DNA from: Cryptomeria japonica
Taxonomy: Eukaryota > Streptophyta > Pinopsida > Cupressales > Cupressaceae
Assembly (NCBI RefSeq): GCF_030272615.1
Contig: NC_081411.1
Span: forward strand, 213,335,744-213,399,743
Direction: 5' to 3'
Length of the DNA: 64,000 nucleotides
Shown here piece after piece: positions 11,534-21,021 of this stretch. The notes beneath the pieces were generated by a model. It was given only the letters and a program-made list of their open reading frames with translations. It was not told where the DNA came from and did not search any database. Made by a program: the position numbers and the translations under genes. Positions within the stretch are counted from its first letter, which is position 1. The number at the start of each line of letters is the position of its first letter.

Positions 11534-12846
11534 TGTAAAGCGGAAAATTGAACCCCAGGTGTTCCCCCCCACTCCAAGGAGAAAGGAGGTCACTAGGATT
11601 GACGGTTTTCACTTAGGAGAGACTTTACATTCAAAAGAGGGGTTGAAACCCACAAGATCCAATCCCACACAATGCAAGATTGGATTTTGAATGAGTTTCA
11701 AGGGTTAAGACAGCAAGGCTACCCTCTTTTGTAAAGAATGTAGATAGAAGGATTGAATTAGGAGTGTAGGTGAAAGTAAGAAAGATTCGTTTGCAGACAG
11801 AAATAGAAACATGGGATGAAGCTGCGGACCTGGAATTAGCAGTAAAATGTCGAGACGACGCTATCTTGAAAATTTGAGCGAAAGTTGACGGGACGATGGT
11901 GCCCAGCGTGCACACGGTCCTCCGAAAAATCCACGAAACGAAGGGGGATCTGTTCGTCTTTGCACAAGGATTCCAGATCTTCAATTACAGCCGCGTACCT
12001 GTAACCTACACACAGAAAAGAGAGGACGATTGGGGGGTTAGGGATTAGGGGTTTGCCCTTAGGTCAAACCCCAGTTTTGGAATTAACCAAGAAATGAGAA
12101 TGCTGTAAATGTAAATGATTGTAATGTAAACAAGTACTAATACCTTGTTGTAAGAATGTTTGTATTCTTACATGCGAAGGTGTAAATGTTGTTGTATGTT
12201 GTATGTTGTGAGTGATCTCCTCTTCAATGGTTGAATCCTTGTCTTGAATGCAACACTTAGCCTTGAATGGAGACTTAGAATGCTCAATTGCTTGAAGGAA
12301 TGCTTGAATGCTTGAATGCTTGAATGTTTGAATATCGCTTCCGTGTCTTGTACACATATGTCCCTCCTCCTCAAAATGGGAGAGGAAATGTAGTTTATAT
12401 ACTTGTCAATTAGGGTTGGTAGACTGATTTTTTCGACCTTGGGCCGACCAGGAAACATTATTTCCCAATTTACAAACTTAAAGACCCGAAGCCCCATAAG
12501 AGACCGGGCCCAAAATAGGGCCAGGGACTAGGGCATTGGGCGCCATGGTCCTGGGGGACCAGGGCGCTGGGTGCCATGGTCCTGAAGGACCACGGCATTG
12601 GGCGCCATGGTCCTGGGGGACCAGGGCGTTGGGTACCATGGTTCTGAAGGACCAGGGCACTGGGCACCATGGTCCCACCTCCAGGGACAGCAGGGTGCAA
12701 GGAGGATCAGGCCAGGGTGCTGAAAAATGCAATTTTTGATGTCATAAACAGGTTTCGGGGTCTCCATTCAGGTTCCGTGTTGCATCGCCATCATGAAGAC
12801 CCAAATGCAGTCGAAATTGGAAGTGTCACAATTTTAGGACGTTACA
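11534..12846 (-). repeat. Element A 5' LTR (1,313 bp)
   Basis: Direct repeat of 4312-5562 with TGTA...TACA ends. It is 62 bp longer than its partner, exactly two 31-bp minisatellite units. It carries the upstream promoter position for the minus-strand element. Confidence 0.92.
12525..12679. repeat. 31-bp minisatellite in element A 5' LTR, 5 units
   Basis: Units start at 12525, 12556, 12587, 12618 and 12649, exactly 31 bases apart, with CCATGGTCC and GGACCAGGG words in each. Hairpin arms TGGTCC/GGACCA span the unit junctions, with one or two substitutions in some copies. Confidence 0.88.
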
Positions 12847-12851
12847 CTAAT
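12847..12851. repeat. Target-site duplication of element A, right copy
   Basis: CTAAT directly follows the CA end of the right LTR and matches 4307-4311. Confidence 0.9.
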
Positions 12852-13219
12852 GATAAAGCCATAATAGAGATATTGTGATCAACCACTAGATTAGGGACAA
12901 CAATCACAAAACACCTAGAAGCCAGATTTGAAATATTATTAATAGGAGGGAACACTGACTTACCACCAGGTTTGATACCAAAGAGGGAGGTCCAAGGTTT
13001 ACTTCACCCCCCCACATCATGAGGTCCCTTTCCAGGGTCATCTGGAAACCCCGCCTTTTGTGGGTCCCCATGTTCATAAACTATGTTGTCATCCTGATGT
13101 CTCCCTATCTTTTCATGCACCTACTGTCCTTGAGTACCAACATCTATAGCATTCCCCTATAGATTCGATGAAATTGAAGGGGCAGGTTGCTCGCCTAGGT
13201 TCTCGATCAAACTTCCCAT
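12847..13219 (-). pseudogene. LINE ORF1, 5' part, displaced by element A
   Basis: The minus-strand frame begins at an ATG at 13219, reads through KPWTSLFG and FVIVVPNLVVDHNISIMALS, and reaches the target-site duplication at 12851. It joins in frame to VGKFMVVRPN at 4311 on the other side of element A. Three in-frame stops are visible: two TAG codons near 13157 and 13115, and a TGA near 13006. Each could come from a CAG or CGA codon by one C-to-T change. The order (N-terminal segment, FVVVPN-like strand, then the DUF4283 block) matches plant LINE ORF1. DNA upstream of 13219 may be the LINE 5' UTR, but nothing there proves it. Confidence 0.8.
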
Positions 13220-13999
13220 TCAAAATGATAATGTTATGTCCATACTGTTAAAACACTTAGTTGGTGAAGCGACCACCAAAGTTTGAATCCTTGCTAGGTC
13301 ACTAAGCTTGCATGCCTTTTTCTTTTTTTGGGTCGTTGTGCTCGCGGATTTGATCAAGTGAAGTGTGGGGATGAGGTCCCCCATTTGGGGCCTCATTGGT
13401 TCATAGCTCCAGGTCAAAAGCGTATAAAAAAGTAATGTATTAAAATAAATCTAGACGTTATTTATAGAATTGGATGATTTTTGTTTCTCAAGTTCAATTA
13501 AAGAACATTTGATAAGATCAAATGTGAACAATCACTAATAGATACAATTAATCTTTAGATTATACAACAAATAAGTTTAATTAGTAAGAAAAAAAATGTG
13601 AAAGATTACATTTAATTTAACCAAAATAAAATGTGAGATTTGGTTTGAAATTTATGTTTTCATTTACCAAACTTTTATGAACATCATTCCCTGATTTGGA
13701 AAGAGAGTCTTCAAAAATTGTTTTGGACTGAAAAAAAAAAGTGACATCCAAATCGAGTCCAAAGAAGTTAACAAATTAGTATGAAGTTGGGAAAAAAGAA
13801 ACAATGGTTTTTTTTTTTGTGATTTTATTTTGTAAATTCTTTTGTAATTTAAATTTTCTATTTTTTTATTTTTATTTTTATCCTCATATTAACCATAAGT
13901 TTATATTTGTAAATGCCTTGCCAAAGAGAGATTTAAATTTCTTAGGCATGTATGTAAATTCATGATTTATACACTATTTAAATTTAGTGTTAGTGTAAA
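13220..13999. other. No gene seen; AT-rich DNA upstream of the LINE ORF1
   Basis: The first 200 bases may be the LINE 5' UTR. Beyond about 13430 the sequence is AT-rich with A and T runs and no coding signal on either strand. The start of the copia element B LTR lies somewhere near the right end but has no clear boundary. Confidence 0.5.
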
Positions 14000-14453
14000 C
14001 TATATGTTATAAATACACTTTATTTAAGTTGACTTAGGATAATGCATTCATTGTAGTCTACATATGAGACACTTAAGGAATTGCAAATCTAGGAAATATG
14101 GTTGTAGGAGAAGTCCCACCTTTCGTGGTGTTATCTTGTTACCACATTTTCATATCCACTTAAAGTGGAATGATAATTTCACTTTTGATGGATGATCCAC
14201 ATTTAGTGAAATTATCTATTTTTTCTCCTACCTACCCCTACTTGCTCTTGTATCTCATTAGGTCAAATGTCATGATTGTGTGCTCTCATTTTCCTATGGT
14301 CTTGACTTAATAAGCAAGCTCATTTTCATTATATAGTTGATCGATTTTTTTATCTTGACGAGGATACAGTTTGTTCTTGTCTATTTTTTTCTTTCGTGTG
14401 TTTGTGTTATTTATTGGCCTCTATATCTTGGTTGTTATTGGCATATTCTTACA
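14000..14453 (+). repeat. Element B (copia) 5' LTR, left edge uncertain
   Basis: The sequence ends ATTCTTACA at 14453, directly abutting a tRNA-iMet primer site, so this is the 3' end of a 5' LTR. I cannot place the left edge and found no matching 3' LTR after the pol remnant, so the start is approximate. Confidence 0.5.
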
Positions 14454-14466
14454 TGGTATCAGAGCC
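14454..14466 (+). promoter_or_regulatory. Element B primer-binding site (initiator tRNA-Met)
   Basis: TGGTATCAGAGCC is the standard primer site complementary to the 3' end of plant initiator tRNA-Met, as in most Ty1/copia elements. It fixes element B as plus strand. Confidence 0.9.
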
Positions 14467-16261
14467 ATTGGGGTGCCATTGCATAGTCATTTTGGAGAGA
14501 TCTTAATGCATTTATAGATTCATACATGTTTAGATTTGTAGAGTAGAAAATTCTTGGAGCGTCCTACATCAAATCTAAACTCACCATGCATCCGGGAGGC
14601 CATTTCCATAAATTTTGACTATAAATTTGCCTATATTAGGCAAAATTCAGTTTTGGGTGGGTTTATTTTTGCAAACGGGTCATACGACACTATCTGCACA
14701 TAATACAATTTTAAAAAAATATATTTTTTTAAATTTTTTTTGCAAATGATTTCAATTTTTTTTTTCTTTTTTCACGGTTTTATATTGTATTTGGAAAATT
14801 TTTATTTAAAAAAAAAAAAAGTTTGTTTTTTTTATTTTTTATTTTTGTGGGGTGGTGGGGGGGGGGGGGGGCAGGGGGTCTGACCCCACCCTACTACCAT
14901 GTATCCTATGTTTTTGGTAGGTTGTGAATGGTTCATACCCTATGAACTACTCCAGGATACCACCAAGAAGTTGTCGCTTCACCGTCTTCCACGCTTGGCT
15001 TTTCTCCCTGTCGAGTTCACCTGTGGTGCCATGAATTTCTTTAGTGGTCACTTCCTACTGCCCCATATGGTGTTGCTCCATTGGGTGAAAATCATTGACA
15101 ACAATCACTTCCACCATGCTACTATTGCTTGCCTTAGCTCCAACATTCCTATCCTATTGGGAAGAGCTCCCCTATTGCACCACAAGACACCTCTTTATTT
15201 GCCAACGATAGTACCATGTGACACGTTTTGATTTGTTTGTACCCTACATAGTAAGCGCCTTGTCAAAGTAGGATGTAGGCTATTCATACTATCATGTCAT
15301 CACCCTATCACTGTACAACCAACCCAATTAGCAAGTTTGGTCAACACTACCACATCAGTGTATTGTATGCTTAGTTAGCAGGTCTAGTCATCCTACCACA
15401 TCAGCATCTGTATAGTGCCACATCAACATTTGTATTGACACATCAACTGCCCAGTTAGTATTTTCATATGGACAAATTAATAGTCTATAGTGTACAGACT
15501 TCCATGCAGGCAAAAGGGTTTTGGTGTGATAGCCATATGACTGTCAAATTTAATGCAGTGAGTTGTTGATGTTAGCATTGTATTAGCATACTTTTGGAAA
15601 TTTTTTGACCCCTCACCATTTGATTTTTTTTGGTTTTTTGCGGTACAACTTTAGAGGCTCATATCTTGGTCATTTTGAGGCCTTTTTTAGTGTTTTTTTT
15701 TTTTCGGCTAATTTTTCATGCTCTCTATAGTGGTGTAGTTAGTTTCTAATTTTGGTGGATAATTTTTTTAGAATTTTTAGTTTCTTACAAAATTACCTAT
15801 CTAATCCTCGATTTTGCAACTTCTCAAGATCCATTTAGGCTCATCCAAACTTCTTTTCAAGTGTTGTTTATTGAAAGTGCATAATTTTTCATCTACTTCC
15901 GTGTGGTGCTATCAGCTTTTTACCATCTTGAGTAGAAGTATCACTTTCAAAAATTTGGTTTCCCTATTTGGCATATGTAGTTGTTTGAATCTCAATTTAG
16001 ATCTTGTGTATAATTGGATCTTAGTTTAGATCTTTTGCATTATTGGTTTGAATCTACTATAGCCTATTAGAGGCAAGTTTAACCTTGAAATTAGAATTCC
16101 ACTTTTCCCTTATTTGGAAATGGCCCAATATACACACACTAAGTATAATGTGTCAAATTCTCATTTTGAGTGGGGTCTTTGATTGAGATTTGGGGGGTGT
16201 CTTGTGTGATTGTGCATCTCTCTATCTTGTGTTGTTTCATTTTGTTGGTATAGGTTCTCTT
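14467..16261 (+). other. Element B leader, no recognised gene
   Basis: 1.8 kb lies between the primer site and the gag remnant. It contains long A and T runs and a run of at least 14 G near 14855-14870. A 110-codon open frame at 14899-15231 has no motif I recognise and I do not call it a gene. Unusually long for a copia leader, so it may hold further insertions. Confidence 0.4.
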
Positions 16262-16545
16262 ATGTTTTCTCTTTTAACTCCACATAACTATGTTTTTAAA
16301 AAAATTGAAGCTTGGAGTAAGTTAATGGAAAAGAATTAAATTATTATATTGATAGAACTATTGTGGCACCACCTGATCCTAATGCTCAAATGGAATGGCT
16401 ACCTAAAAATACCATGGATCGTGGAACTTTAAGGAAATATGTATCAAAGGATCTCATCTTTCACATTGAAATCTGTAAAACAATTAAAGATACTTGGGAC
16501 ATATTTGGTAAAGATACTTGGGACATAACTACATTCTATCTATGA
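16262..16545 (+). pseudogene. Element B gag fragment
   Basis: The plus strand encodes LTPHNYVFKKIEAWSK near 16277 and, in another frame, PPDPNAQMEW, GTLRKYVSKDLIFHIE and KTIKDTWDIFGK (16366-16512). These are the N-terminal and middle parts of a Ty1/copia gag (UBN2-type). At least one frameshift and a stop separate the two pieces. A 21-base stretch encoding DTWDIFGK is partly duplicated at the end. The rest of gag, the protease and most of integrase are missing; the sequence passes into an LTR-like fragment. Confidence 0.75.
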
Positions 16546-16557
16546 CCTCCCTTGAGG

Positions 16558-17174
16558 TGACTTACATTTCAGTCTTTTATTTACATTTACTTGCAAGTAC
16601 TTTTTTTCATCATTTGGTTAATTCCAAAACTCAGGTTTGACCTGAAGGCAAACCTCCAATCCCAAACCCTTTTCCTCTCTTATCTATGTGTAGGTTTCAG
16701 GTGCATAGCTGTGTTTGCAGAATCAGACTCCATTTGCAAAGGTAGAAAAACACTTTTCATTTCACGGATTTTTCGGAGAACTGTGGACACTTTCAGTATG
16801 GTCCTGACAACTTTTTCTCAAATTTGCAGGGCAGCTTCATCTTGCCATATTATAACCAGATCCAGGTGCACAGCTTCATCTCATGCTTCTATTTCAAGTT
16901 AGAATCAGTTCTTTGCTACTTTTATACTTATCATAATTCAATCATTTTCCAATCTAAAAGAGGAGTTATCTTATCATTTATATCCCATCATCAATTCATT
17001 TAAGTATTCAATCTCTATCCTAAGAGATTGGATCTAGAGTGAATTCCCCCTCTTTTAAATGTAATGTGAATAAGGTATTTTAAGAGAAATCCATAGTGAA
17101 ACTTTCATCTCTCCTTGGAGGGAAGAAAAGATTTCCTCTTGATCTCTCCATCATTCACCCCTTTTCACCCTTAC
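16558..17174 (+). repeat. Fragment of an A-type LTR, opposite orientation
   Basis: This plus-strand stretch matches the minus-strand LTR of element A in order. Shared blocks are GGTTAATTCCAAAAC (16616), the CAAACC/TATGTGTAGGTTTCAGG block (about 16650-16700), TTTCACGGATTTTTCGGAG (about 16760), CTCAAATTTGCAGGGCAG (about 16820) and CCCTCTTTTAAATGTAA (about 17050). It may end at CCCTTACA (17174). No internal region or second LTR is attached, so it is a partial or solo LTR of a related family. It fills the gap where gag-to-integrase of element B should be. Confidence 0.7.
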
Positions 17175-17238
17175 ACCTTGGAAGAAACAACCAACTCTAT
17201 GATACACTCCAAATATTTGGTACTACCATAATGGGTAG
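17175..17238 (+). pseudogene. Element B integrase, upstream side of the element C insertion
   Basis: A short piece of copia integrase frame leads into the target duplication. Reading TGGGTAG into 27832 gives WVEYINYV and then SHKVVNGVTLFKAWTSKKPS, a normal copia integrase run. The frame is restored when element C and one GGTAG are removed. Confidence 0.65.
17234..17238. repeat. Target-site duplication of element C, left copy
   Basis: GGTAG just before the TG of the left LTR, identical to 27827-27831. Confidence 0.92.
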
Positions 17239-17949
17239 TGTAGCATCAAAATTAGGAATCATCACAAGATAAGTATATCAATCAAAACGTTAAACATGAT
17301 AGCTCAATCAAAGAAATACTCATTGCAATGAACCTAATTCTAAAGCACATTCAATGAAGGTATGAAAACAAAGCATTCAAAGATGAAAAATTATGCAAAC
17401 CAGATATAGAATTGAATACTCCTTCCATGCGGCTCCATTGTTGTTCTTTCCTCTTCAAATGGATTTGTGGATCTCACCTACAAGTGCACACACAATTGAA
17501 AGCAAGATTGATGAAAGCTCAAGAGTACTAGAAGCGTAAGTTCGGTAGTTTTGATAGAAATTCGGATTATTAAGGTTATTAAGGGTCAAGGATCAAGGGT
17601 CAAGGTTATGAAGAAAATCATCCAATTTATAGAGAAATTGGAGAAAAGACAAGATTAGCATGACATTGATATTTTGGCAATTGATTTCGAAAATGGCACA
17701 ATTGAGTGGAAAGAGGAAGGTTATGACACCTTCTATGTCATGAATTATGACATATTGCCAATGCAAAACTTAGATGACTAGAAGCTTATGACATCTTGCT
17801 ATGTCAAGAGTATGACACATGAAGCACAAAAATAGGGAGAACTAGAGACAAGTTAATTAGGTGGAAATTAAAATTAGGAAAATTAGAAAATAGGTGGAAT
17901 TTAAGAATTAGAAATAATGAAAATAGGAAATTAGAAATTAAGAATTAGA

Positions 17950-18170
17950 AATGATGAAATTAGGAATTTAGTAAATTAATTAATAATTTCTCATTTATCA
18001 ATTAATTCACAAAGAGGGAATGAAAAATTAGGAAAATTAGATAAATTAATTAATACTTTTTCATTTATTAATTAATTTATAATAAGAGGAATAATTGATG
18101 AAAGATTGGGAAATTAATTAATAATTTTTCATTTATTAATTAACTCATAAAGAGAAGAATAATTAATTAG
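17950..18170. repeat. About 70-bp AT-rich tandem repeat in element C LTR
   Basis: Three diverged units carry AAATTAATTAATAATTT, then TCATTTATTAATTAA and a purine-rich linker. The same array is in the other LTR at 26859-27079. Confidence 0.7.
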
Positions 18171-18437
18171 CCAATTAAATGAAACATTTAATTGCGACAC
18201 GAAGACCTAGGATAAATAAATAAATTATTTAATCCTAGAGGAAGAAATGACACACAAGGTTAAATGATTAAATCACAAAACCCTGGAAGACGAATTAGGT
18301 CTTAAAAGATAATTGACTCGATTTGATTTGATTTTGGATTGACAAATGACCAATGTGATAAATGATTTGATTAAATGTGCCAATCGACGAGGAACAATGA
18401 CAAATTGATCCAAATTAACATAATTGAGACAGATAAC

Positions 18438-18630
18438 GATTGATGACAATATGATCGCAAAATGACAAAATCGACAAGAAGACAAGAATTGATGACAAAA
18501 TGGATTGCAAGACGACAAGATTGAAAAGGACCACGATCGATGACAAATTGATCGCAAGATGACAAGATCAAACAGTGACAATGATCGATGACAAATCGAT
18601 CACATGATGACAAGATTGAAAAGAGGACAA
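18438..18630. repeat. About 48-bp GATGACAA tandem repeat in element C LTR
   Basis: Four units begin at about 18438, 18487, 18535 and 18583 with (C)GAT(C/T)GATGACAA, followed by GATCGCAA and GACAAGAT words. The same array recurs at 27347-27539. It accounts for the GATC/GACAA-rich look of the LTR end and for the spurious open frames there. Confidence 0.75.
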
Positions 18631-18917
18631 AACCCTAATTAGGATTGATGATGTCCAAAATGATGACAAATAAGCATGCTCATTGATGCGACAAGATAAA
18701 ATCGATCAAAATCATGACTGGATAATGCTGTCGACAAGACCAAATTCGAGGACGAGATGATTGAAGAATATAGAAGAATGACTCGATGTTCGCAAATGAT
18801 AAAAATCAAGTGCGTGACATAGGAGAAATGTTAATGCGACGCAAAAACCTAAAATGAGGCAATGCGCAATTGTTAAAGTATGACTTCGCAAGCGTTGACC
18901 ATTTTTGGGTGTCTACA

Positions 18918-18931
18918 TTTTGCCCCTCTTT
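18918..18931 (-). promoter_or_regulatory. Element C polypurine tract
   Basis: Minus strand AAAGAGGGGCAAAA abuts the TGTAGACACC start of the 3' LTR, the expected position for the plus-strand primer. Confidence 0.88.
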
Positions 18932-21021
18932 GAGACAATGCGATTTTAAGCGTTGTTTCAAAGAACAATAATGAAAATGCCCCAGACAACGATAATGACA
19001 TATGCATGCCCCCTCGAGGAATTGGCCGGAAACATGCGGAAAAGAGGCCAATTGATCGATAAGAATGATAGAAAATGATAGGAGCAAACAGATTGTCAAG
19101 ACCGATGGAAGAAATGTTAGTAAGAAGAAGTGAGACAAAGGACAGTTATAGATGACGAAAAACTTGCTTTCAGTAATGCACTTTGTAGGTGAGAACCTTT
19201 ATTTTTATGTAGCAAAATGGATGCGTAGCATCATGGCATTGAAGGCCAGAGCTGAAATGCAACCCTTTTTGCGAAAGACAGACACATCACAGACAAACGA
19301 CAATCACAACAAAAAGGAAAAGGACCATGAACCATCTCGGTTACCCTAAATCACTTAGTGACATCATCGAGCAACATAGGAACATGATGGAAGATAAATC
19401 AATAAAAAGATAAGATGCACAAATTCAAACAAATCAAACAAACATCTTGATCTTCATTGTCAAAAGTTGAAAGTGCTGATAGGATGATCATGCTGTCTGG
19501 TTTCAGGACATGTGGTACCCCGTCTAAGACAAGACACAGTCTGGTTTCGAGTATACCACACCCTGTATAAGACCCATGATAATGTGACAAGGACAAATGA
19601 TTTGGATGTTGATGTGCGATTGATACAACAGTTTGGATCAGTTTGAATGTTTGGTTTGAGTGAAAAAGTTCATCTGGTTAAAGCATGATTTCAGTTAAAG
19701 CACAATGTTTGATTGCGAGTCATTGGAGGAATGCTCAGTGATCTGTCAATGCATAAAGGGAATACTTTATTGCAAAAATGCATGTTTTTGGTTTTTGGAG
19801 TTTTATACTTTTTTTTTGTGTTCATTTTTTCAGGACTTTATTTGACTTTTTATGAATTTTTTTCAGGACATTATTTGATTTTTATGGATTTTTTTCAGGA
19901 CATTATTTGATTTTTTTGGAATTTTTTCAGGACATTATTTGATTTTTTTTGGAATTTTTTCAGGACATTATTTGATTTTTTTTTGGAATTTTTTCAAGAC
20001 ATTATTCAATTTTTTTTGGAATTTTTTTTTAGGACATTATTCAATTTTTTTTGGAATTTTTTCAAATTTTGCCCCCAATGTCTAGCAAGGCAAGGAATAT
20101 GACAGGTGAATAAATAGGCTTGCCGCAATAATGGTGGATAGAGGGAAGACAAAGGCCTTTTATTATGGAGACAACGCAGATGCAATTTCCAAGAGCTATT
20201 GTCTGATGGGACAAGAGACTGGATATGATAATGTAAAACAGGAACATGGCATGAGGGACATGTCAAGAGGTTTTTGAAACCATGTTTAAATTTTATGTCC
20301 TTATGTCAGATCAAGATCAAGGAATGAAAATGAGTGTATGGATAGTGATAAGATATGGATAGGATAAGCAAGACCAAGAATGGATAAGGGACATGGACTG
20401 AAGGTCGGGATAGGATACATGATGGTGGCAGAAAGTCGCAATAAGATAGGGAATATGGATGAAAGGTGATAATAAGCAAATGGAGAAATGACCAAAAGCT
20501 ATGATAGACTGAAAGCTGCAAACAAGATGCGTGATGCTCATGATTATTCTCAGCCTTGTCAAGATCAAAGGTGGAAAGGGAAATTGGACATGAGGGACAA
20601 TAGGATAATGGAAGGGTATGACATGATATGATAGGATAATGAAGGGCAATAGGATATGAAGGAGGAAACTTGCCCCCAAGTGTGGTGTGCAAGAAGTTCA
20701 TAAATTACGCATGATGCCTGTTTGCCAGGTTTTCATCATGGTACTTGCCCAAGGCGCCTGTTTGCCAAGTTTTCACCAGTGGACGAATTATTTTTGCTTT
20801 ACTTTTTTTTTTCTTTTTCTCACTTTTTTGTCTCTTTTTTTTTTTGTATTTTGACTTTTTTCAGAAGAAGACGGACACATGATAGGGGATGGAAGAAGGA
20901 ACCAAGCGTCTTTTTGTTTGGATAGTAGCCTTGAAATAAATGGACCATGACCTTTAAAAGTATGCTCAAAGACGTTGGTAGGATAAGGACATGGAAAATG
21001 AGATGAAACTAAGGCGAGGAT
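18932..21021 (-). other. Element C 3' untranslated region
   Basis: 2.1 kb between the ORF stop and the polypurine tract has no supported gene. It holds the 33-bp tandem array at 19831-20063. Two extra tract-like words occur on the minus strand (TTGGGGGCAAAA near 20070 and TTGGGGGCAAG near 20670), resembling internal copies of the polypurine tract. Confidence 0.6.
19831..20063. repeat. 33-bp tandem repeat, about 7 units
   Basis: CAGGACATTATTTGATTTTT recurs at 19831, 19864, 19896, 19928, 19961, 19995 and 20030, spacing 32-35 bases. The tail is a T run followed by GGAATTTTTT. Later units change TTTGA to TTCAA. Confidence 0.88.

Larger units (their letters stand above)
4312..12846 (-). mobile_element. 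Element A: non-autonomous Ty3/gypsy-type LTR retrotransposon (gag-protease only)
   Basis: This is a complete 8.5-kb LTR retrotransposon in minus orientation, with TG...CA long terminal repeats at both ends (4312-5562 and 11534-12846) and a 5-bp target duplication CTAAT. A primer site abuts the right LTR and a polypurine tract abuts the left LTR, which fixes the direction. The only protein frame is a gag with a retropepsin-like domain (6328-9729). I see no reverse transcriptase, RNase H or integrase, so it would need another element's enzymes. The zinc knuckle of C-x2-H-x4-H-x4-C type and the tract AAAGTGGGGGCTAAA are typical of the Tat/Ogre side of Ty3/gypsy. That lineage call is inference. 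The element sits inside the LINE ORF1. Confidence 0.92.
17239..18917 (-). repeat. Element C 3' LTR (1,679 bp)
   Basis: Constant offset of 8,909 bases to the right LTR, with no indel. The few differences I see are within the first 10 bases (GCATCA against GCGTAG) and the last 90 bases. AT-rich middle with AATTAATTAATAA tandem units (17950-18170), then a GATGACAA-rich tandem block (18438-18630). Confidence 0.95.

Noticed and set aside
14899-15231. 110-codon plus frame in the element B leader
   Set aside because: No motif, no similarity to copia gag, lies upstream of the recognisable gag fragment.
18273-18613. Cys-rich minus-strand frames, identical at 27182-27522
   Set aside because: They are translations of the 48-bp GATGACAA tandem array in the element C LTRs.
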